In this document: positions 23,015 through 36,052 of the stretch, in pieces
How the letters are laid out: each line of letters starts with the position of its first letter
Numbering within the stretch: the first letter of the stretch is position 1
Origin: Climacteris rufus
Lineage: Eukaryota > Chordata > Aves > Passeriformes > Climacteridae
DNA length: 64,000 nt
Direction of reading: 5' to 3'
NCBI GenBank assembly: GCA_013398175.1
Contig: VZRZ01003063.1
Location: 588,621-652,620 of the forward strand
Position numbers and translations under genes: made by a program
The notes under the pieces: generated by a model
What the model was told of the DNA's origin: nothing
The model's database searches: none
The model's input: only the letters and a program-made list of their open reading frames with translations

Positions 23015-26000
23015 TTCTCAAAACTGGTGTCCATGCCATAAATTCTCCATTTTCTGTCTGGGCTTCGACTGCAGTGTGCTGACACCGAGGGGAAGCAACT
23101 TCTGCATTCCATTTTTATATAGTTGTCTTCCTTAGTTCAGTAGTTTTATGGCTTTCAATCTGACTTTTTAAATATGAGTTTATAGCATTTCACCTCTTCT
23201 AGAATGGGTAAGTCTGTAAGAACTTTGCTGTTTGATTAAGTTATCATGCATGAAGAGCCAGAAAAATTTAAGACAATTGTTCATTTAAATTGCTGTTAAT
23301 TACATCCTCCTGACATAGTTATTGTACTATACGCACACTTTGGATAAAACTACTGTAGTATCTAATTGAACTCAAAAATATTTCTGACATTTTAATGAAC
23401 AAACCAATTAGTTTTATTTTACAAGACTTTCAAATGAACCACGGAGGATTAGAAAATGACATTCAAGGTCTGCATATGATTAAATTACATAACACAGAAG
23501 AGGAGAGCCTTAGTGACATGTTGAAGGGGAAAAAAAAAAGGTAGGAACCGTCGTCATTCAAGATGTGTTAGAGTAAATAAGGTCTTTGTAAAACAGAAAC
23601 CATTCTTTCATTTTAACCACCAAACTTCACGGAAGTCGGTGGAAGTGGCATTGTCACCAGCGACAGATTGCAAGCCTGGGGACTCTGAAGGTGTTACCCT
23701 ACTCCTTATCAGAGATCCCACTTTCATTTCACTTTTATGGAAATTTTACATAAGTATTTGTGAAAGTCAAGGGGAACCTCAGAGTCAGTGGAGCTGCACT
23801 GGAATGAATCAGACTTGGGAAGACAAAGAGTTTTCTGGACTTCAGAGCAATCCTGGTGCTTGTGAGGTTTTCCACATGAGAGGTCAGCTGGAGAGGAGCA
23901 GGAATTGAAGGCATTTAAAGCAGTTAAATCAGATGTATCGACCCCACAGCTATCCAGCTGTCTGGATGAGTTTTACTAAGCCACAGGAGAAAAGGGCCGG
24001 ATCACACGTGTGCTCCATGGAAAATGTTCAGTGCGAGGGACCTCTTACTGCAGCAGCAAACTCATGTCAAGGGAGGAGGAGGTGGTCAGAGCAGCCCATT
24101 TCCCAATGATCAATAGCTCTGTGAAACAGGAGGATGAGGAAAGTAGGGATAAACAGATACACTCAAGCGCACATGCACACTTTAATATGCAGCAAATTGT
24201 GAACACACAAACCTTTGGTGTCTTCAGTCAGCAGTTCCTCAAACTCTCTAAGCTCCCTGCTAAGCCTCCATCCTCTCCCTGTGCTTTCTGTGCTGCAGGA
24301 ACTACTCCCAAAAGCAGCATCCCAGCTGCACTGGGACGCAGTGTCGTGGTGAAGCCCAAAACCGCAGCTCAGCACCTCGCTCCCCTCAGTGGGATCTGGG
24401 GGAGAATCAGAGGGTACAAGTGGGAAAACTCGTGGGTTGAGATCAGATAGTTTAATAGGGAAAGCAAAAGCTGTGCACATGAGGAAAGTAGACCAAGGAA
24501 TTTATTCTCTGCTTCCCATGGGCGGGTGAGTGAGAGCAGTGCCCCATCCCTTGGAACGGTGACTTGGGAAGACGAACACCATCACTCTGAACATAGTGAA
24601 CATATGAAATAGCTCTTGGGTCACTTGGGGTCATCTGTCGTGGCTCTGTCCCCTCCCAGTTGCTGGTGGTCCCGCATACCCTCTCTGTTGGAGTGGGGAG
24701 AGAAAATTGCTTGGCTCTGTGTGAGCACATCCCTGTGTTATCAATACTGCTTCCAGCACAGATCCAAACCACCAGCCTCTGTGAGGAAAATGAACTCCAC
24801 CCCAGCTAAAAGCAGCACAACAAGACATAGAAATTTCCTGTTTTTCTGATCATCATCCTTTGAATTTCTCACAGACTGGCATTTGCTCCCTTTCTATTCT
24901 ATGAGAATAACTGGGTGTGCAAATATCCAATTCCCTCCCTGTGCGGGTCTTGCTTCCACCACCATGGGGAGTGACAAAATAGGCACAGTCAGGAGATGAG
25001 AGAAGGAAAAAAAAGCAGGAAATATCAGTAAACTTGGCACAACATTCACTTATAAAAGTGGATACAAAATGTTCACAGTTCAATGCTCAGTAGAATTCAT
25101 CTGAATTTCATTATAATCTAAGTAGAATCTGGTATTTGTTAAAGAGGACAAATGTTCTTAAAAGATGTGTTGCTTACAATCATCTCAGGATTAAAAAACA
25201 TGAATATAAGTAAACAGTTGGTCCCTCTGCATTCAAAAGAAGAAAAGGGAAAGAGAAAATTAAAAAATTAAGCATGACTTTTCAACAGATGCAAAGCACT
25301 CTGGGGGGCTGTCGCTGAGACAAATAAAACCACAGGATGTCAGGATGTCCTCTGTAAATCCAGAAGTGCCTCTGGAATTACTCTGGGTGTACCACAACCT
25401 AGGAGCAGGTTTGGGCAGCACTACACACTGGCTAATGAGGGCTGGGTGGAGAGTGGCAACCCCTGCTAAAGAACAGGAAACCAAATGAAATATCAACCCC
25501 AAACACTGGTCCCAGGAGAATGTGAATCAAAGAGCAGGACTTTGCTCTATTATTTTTTTTTCCATCAGCACAGATGATATAAAACTCTTTCCAGCAGCCT
25601 TTTCCCCCATACTATAGCAAAAAAAAAATGAAGATGATTAAGGGAACTATTGAAAATTTTAACTATGGAAAATTAGGATTGGAAAAATGAAAACTCAAAC
25701 AGGAAAATATTGCTAACTTTAAAAATACACTTTTCATTAAAAGACAGATCTGACCATTTTCTTCCAGTGACAATAGAGGTGTTTATTCACAGATATATTG
25801 TTTGCTTATTTTAGACAATGAGTCTTCACTGCATGTCTGAAAATAAAGAAAAAAGGAGGAAAAGCCACTGATAGAATTTTAGCTGATGTATCTGCATGGT
25901 TGGTAAAGCTGCTACAATTTTTCAGATTCTAGGACACCCTAGAAAAAACATAACATTTTCACACCCATCTGTCTCAACAATAATTAGTAAATTAACAAAA

Positions 26001-27122
26001 ATTCAGCATAAGCCAGATAAGGTAAAACAAATCAATAGCTGAGTAATCTCAGAGAAACAAAACTGATCTAATTTATCCTGGAATTAGGCATCTGCCATCA
26101 TCTTTAATTTGCCAGATCCCATACAAACATGAAATCAAAAAAATCCCTAAAGCAATTTCACATCCTAGTTTTGATAGTTTTCTATCACTCTAACTATGGA
26201 GCTTTGCTCCCAATCTCCTCCCAAAAGTGGAAAAGTAGATCTTCTATTTTAGCTTTCTTTAGTTTCCTAAGTCATTTGGTCATTTCCTATATGTGGGGGC
26301 AACTGTGCAAATTTAAAGCCTGATCTTTACTCAATGTCTATCAAAAGAGCTTCACCAGAAGAGGAAAAAAGTGTAAGACTGTCTCACTAAATGCATCTCA
26401 ACATCAAAGACTGCAAAAAAAAAAAAAAAAATCCTTATTTTCATCTAAAACAATTCAGAACGTACTTGATAGATGTGGCTGAAGCATGGAAATCTGCATA
26501 TAACGTTCAAAATTCCCAAAATCAAGTATCAGTTTTTACATTGGAAAGTCAAGGCTGCAGTCAGAAACAACAGATTTTCCAGAAGTATTTCCTGAAACCT
26601 GTATTTTCACCTTGCTTAAAAACAGTTCTTTAAAAGATTCATTTCTTGTGATGGTGGAGAGATCAATAGAGATTTTTAAAGATATTTGGAATTCACTGTA
26701 CAGAACAAAGAGGCATTAAAAATAGACATTAGATATGAGTTATTTAGAATTACTCACCTATCTCAGCACATGCATATTTGACTATTTAGCTGTGCTTTGA
26801 CTTATTTTCACACATTCTATGCAACACAAACTTCAAGTCCCAAGTACGCTGGTGTTTATTTCTTATGTCTATTTTAGCATCTCCAGTGCAGCCACACTTT
26901 CTCCAGAGCCAAACCTTTAGTCCATTCCAAATGAATCCACACAATATATATTTACCATATGGAGGGTGAAGTCTGTAAAACAGGAATATTTCTCACCGCT
27001 TATTATTTGGCTCCTGCACCAGAGAAGTTTACTCCTTCCAATAAAATCCACAATCCATTTGTTATCTTTTGGCTCTCCTTTTCCATCATGTTGTGCCTTG
27101 TACCCTGAGTAGTCCTTGAATT
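23015..27122. other. Unique repeat-poor DNA
   Basis: First half of the longest repeat-poor interval in the window. No exon was recognised; frames of up to 146 codons (24010-24450, plus) have no known domain and overlap minus-strand frames. An A17 run lies at 26415-26431. The AT-rich part at 23.2-23.5 kb resembles conserved non-coding DNA in composition only. Confidence 0.45.
26415..26431 (+). repeat. Poly(A) run, 17 bases
   Basis: An uninterrupted run of 17 A with no recognisable retroposed sequence upstream and no target-site duplication seen. Treated as a simple mononucleotide tract. Confidence 0.8.
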
Positions 27123-27150
27123 CACAGAATAACCTGAGTAGGAAGGGACC
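27123..27150 (-). mobile_element. Possible CR1 3' terminal remnant
   Basis: CACAGAATAACCTGAGTAGG followed by AAGGGACC resembles the reverse complement of a CR1 3' terminus (type B spacing). Only about 28 bases match; the sequence after it is not recognisable CR1. It could be the edge of a more diverged element extending to the right. Confidence 0.45.
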
Positions 27151-30100
27151 TACTCACCGGCTGGCTTGCTCTGGTTCTGATGGAGGGGTCTTAGATGAAG
27201 TTTCCAGCCGTGTTCCATGCAGAACTGAAGCAGGAATCCTGAGATTAAGGATGGGATGTGACCAAAAACCACCCAGGCTCATTGAGGGCACAGGCACACA
27301 CCAATGTCAGACTTCCAGGGACAGCCAAAGACCCTCGACCAGTGCCAGAGATCAGAGCTGGCCAAGCCAAAAATGCCATTTGACACCTGGATCCTTCCTC
27401 CTGCCTGTCAGGAGGCCGTGGTTATGGATGGGAGCTGCTGACCCTATGGACAGCGCTGTCAGCAGGGGAAAACCAGGAAAACTGATCCGTGCCAAGTCCA
27501 GGCACTCTGCTGTTGGGTTGTTTGTCATCTTCCACAGCCACAGAACAAGGTTTTTGGGGAAAGTAAGGAGAAGTTGTGGTGGGGAGAGGCACCAGGACCA
27601 CCAGGGTAGGGAGGGGGGTTCTGATAAAAGGAATCTGCAGAGATGGGGATTAGGGAGGTCTGGAAATGGACATCAGCCTTTTTCTTTTGGCATGGACACC
27701 CCCATCCTCACTGCTCACCCCTTCCTCTGCTGCCCTTCCCTAAGCACCAGAGGCCTGTCCCAGCCCCCTTCCTGTGCTCTGATGTTACAGGGCCAAAGTG
27801 ATTCCTTCCCTCCCCAAAACCTTCTCCCCTTCTCCTAGCACTGCCCAGTTGAGTTTCACCTGTACTGCCAAGCAGCTTTCACTGCTGCTGCTGAGGAAGC
27901 ACTGCCCCATCAGAAAACAATTCTGGTGCTTGGAAACCAGGTACTCAGCACACAGCAGGAGCAGAACACGAGCAGCAGACAGCAGGAACACTAGCCATGA
28001 AAACTTTTTGGCTTATTAATTCCTCTTGCAACAATCTTAAAATTATGAAGGACTGTGTCCACATTTCCCAATTCCAACATAAGACCCAGAGGCTGCTGTG
28101 AAACTTTGGTGGGGAAACTGAAATTTGCCATAAAATAAGGCACACCACCAAATATGAAAATGGACAATGCCCTAGCAATGCTAAGAAAGGTTCAAAATAC
28201 CCAGAAGACAATATATGCATTCAGACCATCCTCAGGGGAGGTTTAAGTGGTGCAGGATCACTTGTATGTGGTTATTTCCCATGCCACACTCCCATCCTGG
28301 GAGACAGCAAAGTACTGGGGATTTGCAGCCAGCTGGATGAATCTGAGTCCTGGTGAAGAGAAAAGCTGAGTTTAAATAAATCATCATCGGTATCTGTTTG
28401 TGCTAATCCATGGGAGAAAGGAGTTTAAATTCAGGCAATGGCAATGATGGATATTAGAACCTGCACTGAGCCCATGAATAGATGAATAAAAATATACCTA
28501 AAGAGGCATGGATGTATACCTGTCAAACACTCTGATGACTAATACAAGTAGAACCAGATAAAGACATTAAACATGCAGTAGACACTGGCATGGGGTGGGA
28601 GGATGGCTGATTCTTGTCAAGCAATCACAAAAGAGAATTATTTAAGATCCAAAAACACGGAGTGGGGGACTGTAATTCAACTGAAAAGGCATTGAAGACA
28701 GCAGCTTTTGAATACGGTCTTTAGTTAGAGTTTAAGAAATCAAAGTTACTGTATTATTAATGTGCCTTAAACACCAGGTAAACCAGCAATTTCTTCCTCT
28801 GCAGGCACCTGGTGCTCCTCACAAAATGACACCGTGTTTTGACATCCACGGTGCTTGGCACAGGCTGCCTGCCAAGCAGAGGAGGTGACAACAGAGGGAT
28901 CCTGGTGTGTCTTTCACAGCTGTGGCTGTGAAGCCCTGAACAACACAGCCAAACCTTAGCTAACCCTTATCCTGATGGGTGCTGGCACCTTTGCTGCAGC
29001 ACCCACGTGGGCTCTGTTTGGCTCCACGCTCCAGCTCTTTGTTCCCAAGGCAGGGATGACCCAAGCAGGGAGACTCAGAAACATCCACCTGTGCCCCAGG
29101 GATATTTGGGCCTAAAATGTAGAGGCTGGGACAGCTCTCTCTTTCTGCAGGAGTCCAAGAGGAGGGCAGGATAAGCCCCTTTGTATGTGTTTTGTAGAGG
29201 ATGAAAACCAGATGTAGTGTGCAGAGCAGGGACCACACATCCCAACACCAAGAAAGTACTTTGCTTCCCTACACCAAGAAAGTACTTTGAATATGTACTC
29301 TCAGCTCCTCAAAAAAACCTGGTGTGCCAAGAGACCTGGGCTTTACAGAAAGGGCCTGGCCATTTCCAGCAAGTGCCCCCTGCATGTTTGGACCCTGTCA
29401 GGATGAAAAGGTCCTTTAAGGCAGACACCCATGTAATTACCCAAGCACTTAAAACCCAGCAAAGAGCTTGTGCCACCCCCACTGTCTCTGTGAGTCCTTC
29501 CCAGCTCTCCACCAGTAAAATTGCAACTCTCTGCTCTCAGGAATAAACTCAGGATGCCATGAAATGGATCAACATAGTAATATGTTGCAAAAAAAACACT
29601 CAATATTTGTTGGTTGGTTGGTTTGTGTGTTTAAAATCAGTTTGTGGAAAGTGGGAGGTTTGCCTAGAAACCTCTGAGCTGGACAAAACTGGATTCTCTA
29701 GGAAAAGGCTGTTCCACCTGGAGAAGTTAATCTTACCTTTAATCTAAAGGCACACCAAGGTGTTTTCAGATGCTGTCATACCTTTATCTTTTTTATGCAT
29801 CTACCTGTACTTTGAAAGGATCACCACACTTCATAAAGAAACCCAAACTCCAACATCTAGATGTGGATGGTTGCCTTTATAAAAAGCCTGTCACAGAGGG
29901 CTTCAGATGGACATGTCAGCTTAATCTGTGACAGCAAATCAAGCAAAATAACCTGCAGCATTATCATTAGAGAGGTTTTCTTTCCTTCCTTGCTGCTGGA
30001 ACGTGCTATTACGAAATTAACAGCAGTTTTCACAGGGATATTTCTGCAATCGACCTCAGTTCAAGTCTATCAATGCTTTCCAACAGTGTAGCCAGATTGA

Positions 30101-32488
30101 AGCAATACAAACTCTGCACACAATTGCTCCCTGTCCTCTGGCCCAGAAGTACTTCCCTTAATAAGAAAATTCTGAAGGGTTTTCAATTGGAGGCCCCAAC
30201 AATGGTTGCAGTTAATGGCAATGCATTCCTTGGGATTTATTCTGCAAGAGGCACCTTTCAATTTAACAAATGTATCACTGTATGAGGAGTTGGTGATGGG
30301 TGAACTTAGTCAGCATGTGCTGACAGCCCCCGACAGCTGAAGGGCTCTGCAAAATCTATGATTTGAAGCCTTGAAGTGTGTTATTCTTCCCTTTGTTACT
30401 CAGTTGGATTCAAGTGCTAAAAAAAAAAACCCCACCTGTCCCTAAGAAATAATCTTTTCCTCTGGTGAAGTGTCTGCCTTGCCTTTGAATGGGAGGTTTA
30501 ATGGGGAAAAGAAGAGGAAGTAACTGCAAAGTTAGCTGGAAAGATCTCCTCAAGAAAGGTTTTCTAATTTTTACTCCAATAGTAGGATCAGCAGAGGTGT
30601 GACAGTCACCAGGAAAATTTTGTGAGCAACCGGAACCATCAGTTTCAACAGATGTCCTTTTACTATTTACTCATTTTATAGAGTTTGAATCTGAAAATCT
30701 GCATCCCTTTCCATTTCATCCCATCCAAATTACCTCCAGGCCAGTGAATGTGGGGTAGTTCTTTCTTCCCTTTCCACTCTCACTCTGCAATCACTTTTCT
30801 CCTCACATTCCCTTAAGTAGAAACGTTCATTTTCATTTTGATTTGCACAGGGCAAGCATTCTGTCTTTAATGGTGTTGGGGCAGTAAAGGCTGCAGAGGG
30901 AAAACCCACACTGCCTAATCCAGGCTCTGCCAGCTGAACCACTCTCTAGTCACTCACTGCCTCGAAAGTTGGGACTGCAGGAGGAGGGATGTATGATGAA
31001 GACAGATCTCTGAATTTTTAATGAGCAGTCCTGCAGTATTTACTTGGTTAAAAGACAGTGGACACTTCATCTTGCCTGTCATAACAAATATGTTCCTCCT
31101 GGCAACTCAGCATCTCGTGTTTAACACTACATTGACAAATGTACCTCCCCCCTTTTGTGGTGAAAGCAGGCACGGTGTTAAAGGGAATAGGCCTGCAGGT
31201 TAACTGGGTTTTATTTTTTCTCTATTCTTCTTTTGATTTTATAAATGCACTGCTTATCCTAGAGCTAAAGACCACTCCTGTAGTTTAAGTCTAAAACCCG
31301 AATTCAAAGCCATGTCAACACTATCCCTATTTATATTCTCAGCTTTGTGCCCTGCTCAATAGCAGAAGTGAATTTAAATACAAAGGTGAATGCACAATTC
31401 CTGGAGTCAGGAAATAAGGCCCAGCTTCCCAGCCAGCCCTGCAGCCCAAATTGTGTTTACCCCTCAGGGTATGAGGACAAAGTGATGCCTCCTGATACAT
31501 GGAGCTGTCCAAAAATGTTCCTCTGTCCCTTTGCCCAGCATCACCTTCCTTGCAGACCTCCAAAAAGGATCCAAGAGCGCTCAAAAAATCCCCCCAAAAC
31601 CATCAGAAGGGTAAAGAGGAAAGAGATCTGTCATTCCTGCCTTACTTTCTGTTTTTCCAGCAAGTTTCCCCTTCCCAGGGTGTGTTTTATATCACCTGGA
31701 GTGGCTTGGTCAGGTGGAGGTGGCTGCAGGAAAGGGTAGCAGAAATTGATGGTTTCTGAGTCACTTTGACAGTGATGGATGGACATCACATTTCCTGACA
31801 TTACTCCCCACTATTTCATGGAGGAGAGTTAGGAATGGATTCATTGAGCAATGTTTCCTCCTTTCAAGATCCATCTTGAGATGACAATCCAATTTTCAGG
31901 TCAAGAGAAAATTCTTGAGCGATGGAAAAGTCGCAGGTGACAAGAATAATGACAGTGGGAGATGGCAGAAGGAGGAATGGATCTAGTATGGGTTTTATGG
32001 ATGACACAGGCAGGATATGATGGAGGAAGGAGCCTGGTGTGGGAGTCACAATGAAGCAATGCAGTAGCTGGCTTGTTCTGCTCACAGATCACACAAAAAT
32101 GCACAGCCATTGCCTTCTCCAGACTTCTGACAGCAGAAATAATATAAAAATATATCTATGAGTATTCCATTTTCCCCAGTCAAAGTCCAGTCAGAGTCAC
32201 TATTTATCATCATTTATTCCAGTAAGTGGAAGCCACACCCAGACCAATTATCTCGCTGTCAGAGCTTGTAAATGGTGTTTTGGTATCAAGGGATTCCTGT
32301 TCAGAAGGTTTGTTTTGATTCTGAGGACTCTAATCTTTATCAGATATTACACCCCACTCATCACTGTCAGTAGCCAAAGCAGCATCAGCATCTGTGGCCT
32401 TGCTAACAGGGCTGTCTTCAGCATGTGAATCATCCTGCACATTATCCTCCAAAGTCCTGCTCGCCTGAATAAAAATTAACTCCAGATG
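27151..32488. other. Unique repeat-poor DNA
   Basis: No gene is supported. The longest frame outside a recognised repeat in the window (plus, 27116-27838, 240 codons) starts inside the CR1-like remnant and runs through GC-richer DNA; its product is rich in R, S, Q, P and G with no domain. A 26-bp imperfect tandem repeat lies at 29245-29289 and a GGTT patch near 29608-29625. Other frames are short. Confidence 0.45.
29245..29289 (+). repeat. Short 26-bp-period direct repeat
   Basis: ACACCAAGAAAGTACTTTG occurs at 29245-29263 and exactly again at 29271-29289, separated by CTTCCCT. A small local duplication, with no associated element. Confidence 0.85.
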
Positions 32489-32597
32489 ACCAGGCTGGGT
32501 TGGATGGGGCTCAGAGCAACCTGGACTAGTGGAAGTTGTCCCTGCCCATGGCCGGAGTTTGGAACCAGATGAGCTTTAACATCCCTGGGATCCTGTG
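32489..32597 (+). mobile_element. Short CR1 3' fragment (type A)
   Basis: CAGGCTGGGTTGGATGGGGC, GTCCCTGCCCATGGCCGG and GATGAGCTTTAACATCCC are the last ~110 bp of a sense CR1. The final CCAACCCAAACCATTCTG block is missing. It lies 170 bp from a minus-strand CR1, so the two 3' ends face each other. Confidence 0.88.
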
Positions 32598-32765
32598 AAA
32601 CGCTGGCTCTCTGGATGGCAGCTGGTCACCACCTTCCACAGAATGTGAAGGCAGGAATGGTTTTACAAATAATAAAATTAACTAATTGGTGCTTAGAAAG
32701 GTTTTCATAGCCACAAGATTTGAGTGTGACCCAACAAGATTGTTTCAAGATACAAAGAGTGCAAT

Positions 32766-33092
32766 TCATAGAATTATAGAATCCTGAATGGTTTGGGTTG
32801 GAAAGGACCTTAAGGTCCATCCAGTCCCACTCCCTGTCACGGGCGGGGACATCTTCCACCATCCCATGTTGCTCCAAGCCCTGTCCAACCTGGTCTTGGA
32901 TATTTCCAGGGATGGGGCAGCCACAGCTTCTCTGGGTGACCTATGCCAGGGCCTCCCCACCCTCACAGGGAACAACTCCTTCCCAATATCCCACCTAACC
33001 CTGCCCTTTGGCAGTGGAAGCCATTCCCTCCTATCCTGTCCCTCCAGGCCCTTGTAAACAGTCTCTCTCCATCTTTACTGTCAGCTCCTTCT
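32766..33092 (-). mobile_element. CR1 LINE 3' region, about 325 bp (type A)
   Basis: The terminus TTCATAGAATTATAGAATCC carries the repeated CR1 3'-end motif. It is followed by GGTTTGGGTTGGAAAGGACC and the conserved 3' blocks through CTTGTAAACAGTCTCTCTCC. Overlapping frames of 66-89 codons on plus and 69-83 on minus are repeat translations. Confidence 0.94.
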
Positions 33093-35429
33093 TGCTTGTT
33101 CACAGAAGAAAGAGAGCACAACTCTTTCAGAATCACTCCACAATGCAAAACTCCTTCCAGAGGTCCCTGATGTGGTGCTGGGTGGGATGTGCCCACTATG
33201 CCTGGGAAAACATCACCTGGAAAAGGGGTCCTCTCCCACACAGCCTGAACAGCTCTCCCTGCCAGTCTAATTTCAGTGTGTGAGTTCAAGCCTGAAAAAA
33301 CTCCAGACACCCCATCTGAGTCATCCATGCCAGTTCCCACACCAACTTTCTTGTCTCCTGGTCACCTCTTAGGCTTTAGTTCTGTCTTCCAAATAAAACT
33401 GCTTTATTAAACAGCAGGATGTAATTACAGCAGTGTCCAAGTCTGCTGAAGAACAAACAATGCGAGATTAAGGTGACTGGTGTCAGAAGGGATTATGTAT
33501 ATAAGAAATAAGTGTGCTTCTGATTCTAAAACTAAAGTATTGATAACCATTTTTCATCTAAATAACTTTAGCAAAAGGGTTATTAATGATGTGGGGTGGG
33601 GGGAAAGTGCAGCTTATTAGTGGAAAATCCAATGTCCTGGTTTGCTTGCTTTTTTGCGAATAATGTAATTATAAAATTCCTTTTCTCAACCTCTTCACAT
33701 TTCCCTATGAAGACAAAACAGAGGAAAAGAGGGGGATAAAATTTAAGCTGCTTTGCAAATACTGAACTCAGAATTCTCTGGGTTTGAGTTTGTTTTTTAT
33801 AATTCAACAACTGAACAAAAAAGACACTTTGAGATTGAGTGAAAGCTTTGATGGAATTTATAAGGAGAAAAATGAAAGAAAACTGCCCTAGGTTAAAAAA
33901 AAATATAAACATAGTTTTAGCTTGAAAAATATTATCAATCCATAATCCTTGGTTTGGATTTAAGAGGTCTATGGTAGCTTCCCTTGCCTTTTCCTTCCAG
34001 TACTATCCAAGCCAGTGGAGATGGAAATTGAGCTTTTAAAATTTTCTGGGCTGTGTAGCCCATTTAACCTTTTTTCTCCCCAACAATTTTCGAGCATGAT
34101 TTTTCTATGATTCCAGGTACGCTTTTGCTGGGGTTGACCAAAACCAGGAGAGCTGTAATACCAAACAGCCCCATTAACTTGCCTTGACATCTCATTTCCC
34201 TCTCTTTATATGACTCTGTCACTCAAGACCCTTCCTCTGCAGCTCAAGCATCTGTCAGAACCCAGAATCTGAAATTATGTTGTAATAGATATTGAATATG
34301 AGTCACTTCTGCCCACCTCTTTCCTCACTGCAAGAAATACCAATGGCCAGCTCTAATCTCCAGGATGACAAGTGAGTTTAAAAAGCATCACCTTAAATTG
34401 ACAGGGTTTTCTCTTGTTACAGGACAGCAGCAACTGCAAAAATGACTGGGAAATACAGAGAAGAGAAACAGCACAGCATGGACCCCTTGGGCTTCTATTT
34501 CTGTGCTACTTTTCCTCTTGGTAGTGGACCATGAGTGTTTATTTTGATCCTGTTGTCACAAGTATTTTGTGTATATTTAAATATTTAGTGTATGTAGGGA
34601 GTCTGATTCCGTGTAGAATGCAAATAAGGGGGAATTTCATGTGACTGACACCACAGAGAGACTCAGGTCCTTGGGGAAAACTGAGCCTGGGATGTCTGTT
34701 GTAGTCAGATCAGCTGGGAAGGGGATGTTGGACCCATAAGGAGGCCACTTGACAAGGTGACAGGCCCAAAAAAAACCATCCAAAGGGAGCAATTTTCCAA
34801 AGATAGCATCTCACAATGGCAAGGCAAAACTTTGGGTCACTTATGAAATTTGAGGTAGAGTCAAAAGTTGGACTTGATGATGGAAACTCAGCTTCCACTC
34901 CCATCGATTTGGCCAAGGGGGATCCCTCCCCTCATCCTCGCCCAGGAGAACAGATCTCAAGGCACACAATCTGCATTTCAGTCACACCAGGCTGCACATT
35001 TTCACATTAGAAATATGAACTGTGGAAGAGGGTTTTAGTGCCATTATTTATTAGACAAGTTCCCTGGATTTTTATCATCCATAACTCACGCTTTGAATGG
35101 ATTTGCTGCCGATTCCCCTAAGTCATGTACAGAAGGTCCTAGAGTAGAGTGTTTCTAAAATACCATTTTTTAAATTTCACATTTACATGCATTCCATCTG
35201 CACACCAAGAACATTAAATATCATAAATGTGGAGTTAATGTCTCATTTTTTAAAATTATGTAGCTTTGTAATTACATTAAATGAGGGGATACTGACTTTT
35301 AGAAACTAAATTCCAAGTCTCTTTCTATTGCCAAAGGAGTCAGGAATATCTTTAAATAAGTTTATGCTATAGGGACCCTTTAATGATCCATCTGCTGAAA
35401 GTAGAAGGATGAGGAAAAAGTGGTAGAAT
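33093..35429. other. Unique non-coding DNA
   Basis: No gene or recognised element. Frames of up to about 125 codons overlap the preceding CR1 edge or are short. AT-rich parts near 33.5-33.9 and 35.0-35.4 kb have nothing distinctive. Confidence 0.5.
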
Positions 35430-35742
35430 CATAAGGAATGAGACTTCAATTCACCATACATTAATAAAAACTCAGCTATTGATAATCAGTGAGACATTAA
35501 TGAAGTTTTTGAAAGTTATATCCATTTATGCTTAAGAACAGGCTGCCAGGAGTTCTCTCTGACGTGGACAGAGAATTAAAGACATGAACATTTCTTACAC
35601 AAGTCCATCTTTCATGACTCTCAGGTTGAAAACCATAATAAGAATCTCAGAAAGTATTTTTATTTCTCTGTGAATCATTTAAATTTTCAGTGTTTTCCTG
35701 ATCATGTCCATTTTCACCAACATGGAGATGGCATGGATACCT
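35430..35742 (+). repeat. 313-bp duplicated unit, copy 1 (of two)
   Basis: From CATAAGGAATGAGACTTC through TTACACAAGTCCATCTTTC to GGATACCTGAATCATGG this matches 42145-42456 in the same orientation, roughly 85-90% by eye with a few small indels. It is not CR1 and I do not recognise it. In both places it is followed at the same base by the 3' end of a minus-strand CR1, but the two CR1s are truncated differently. Candidates are an old segmental duplication that included the CR1, or sequence carried along 3' of a CR1 transcript (3' transduction). Confidence 0.85.
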
Positions 35743-36052
35743 GAATCATGGAATCATAGAATTCCAGAATGGTTTGGGTTGGAAGGGTCATTAAAGGTCA
35801 GCCTGTCCCACTCCCTGCCAAGGGCAGGGACACCTTCCACAATCCCAGGTTGCTCCAAGCCCCATCCAACCTGGCCTTGGGCACTTCCAGGGATGGGGCA
35901 GCCACAGCTTCTCTGGGCACCCTGTGCCAGGGCCTCCCCACCCTCCCAGGGAACAATTCCTTCCCAATATCCCATCTATCCCTGCCCTCTGGCAGTGGGA
36001 AGCCATTCTCCCTTGTCCTGTCACTCCAGGCTCTTGCAAGCAGTCTCTCTCC
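35743..36052 (-). mobile_element. CR1 LINE 3' region, about 310 bp (type A)
   Basis: Starts with GAATCATGGAATCATAGAATT (two terminal-motif repeats), then GGTTTGGGTTGGAAGGGTC and the conserved blocks as far as GCAAGCAGTCTCTCTCC, where CR1 similarity stops. It abuts duplicated unit copy 1. The 142-codon plus frame crossing it is antisense repeat. Confidence 0.94.

Noticed and set aside
24010..24450. 146-codon plus-strand frame in unique DNA
   Set aside because: No domain and overlaps an equally open minus-strand frame; within chance expectation for this GC content.
26415..26431. Poly(A) tail of a processed pseudogene
   Set aside because: No recognisable transcript body upstream and no target-site duplication; processed pseudogenes are rare in birds.
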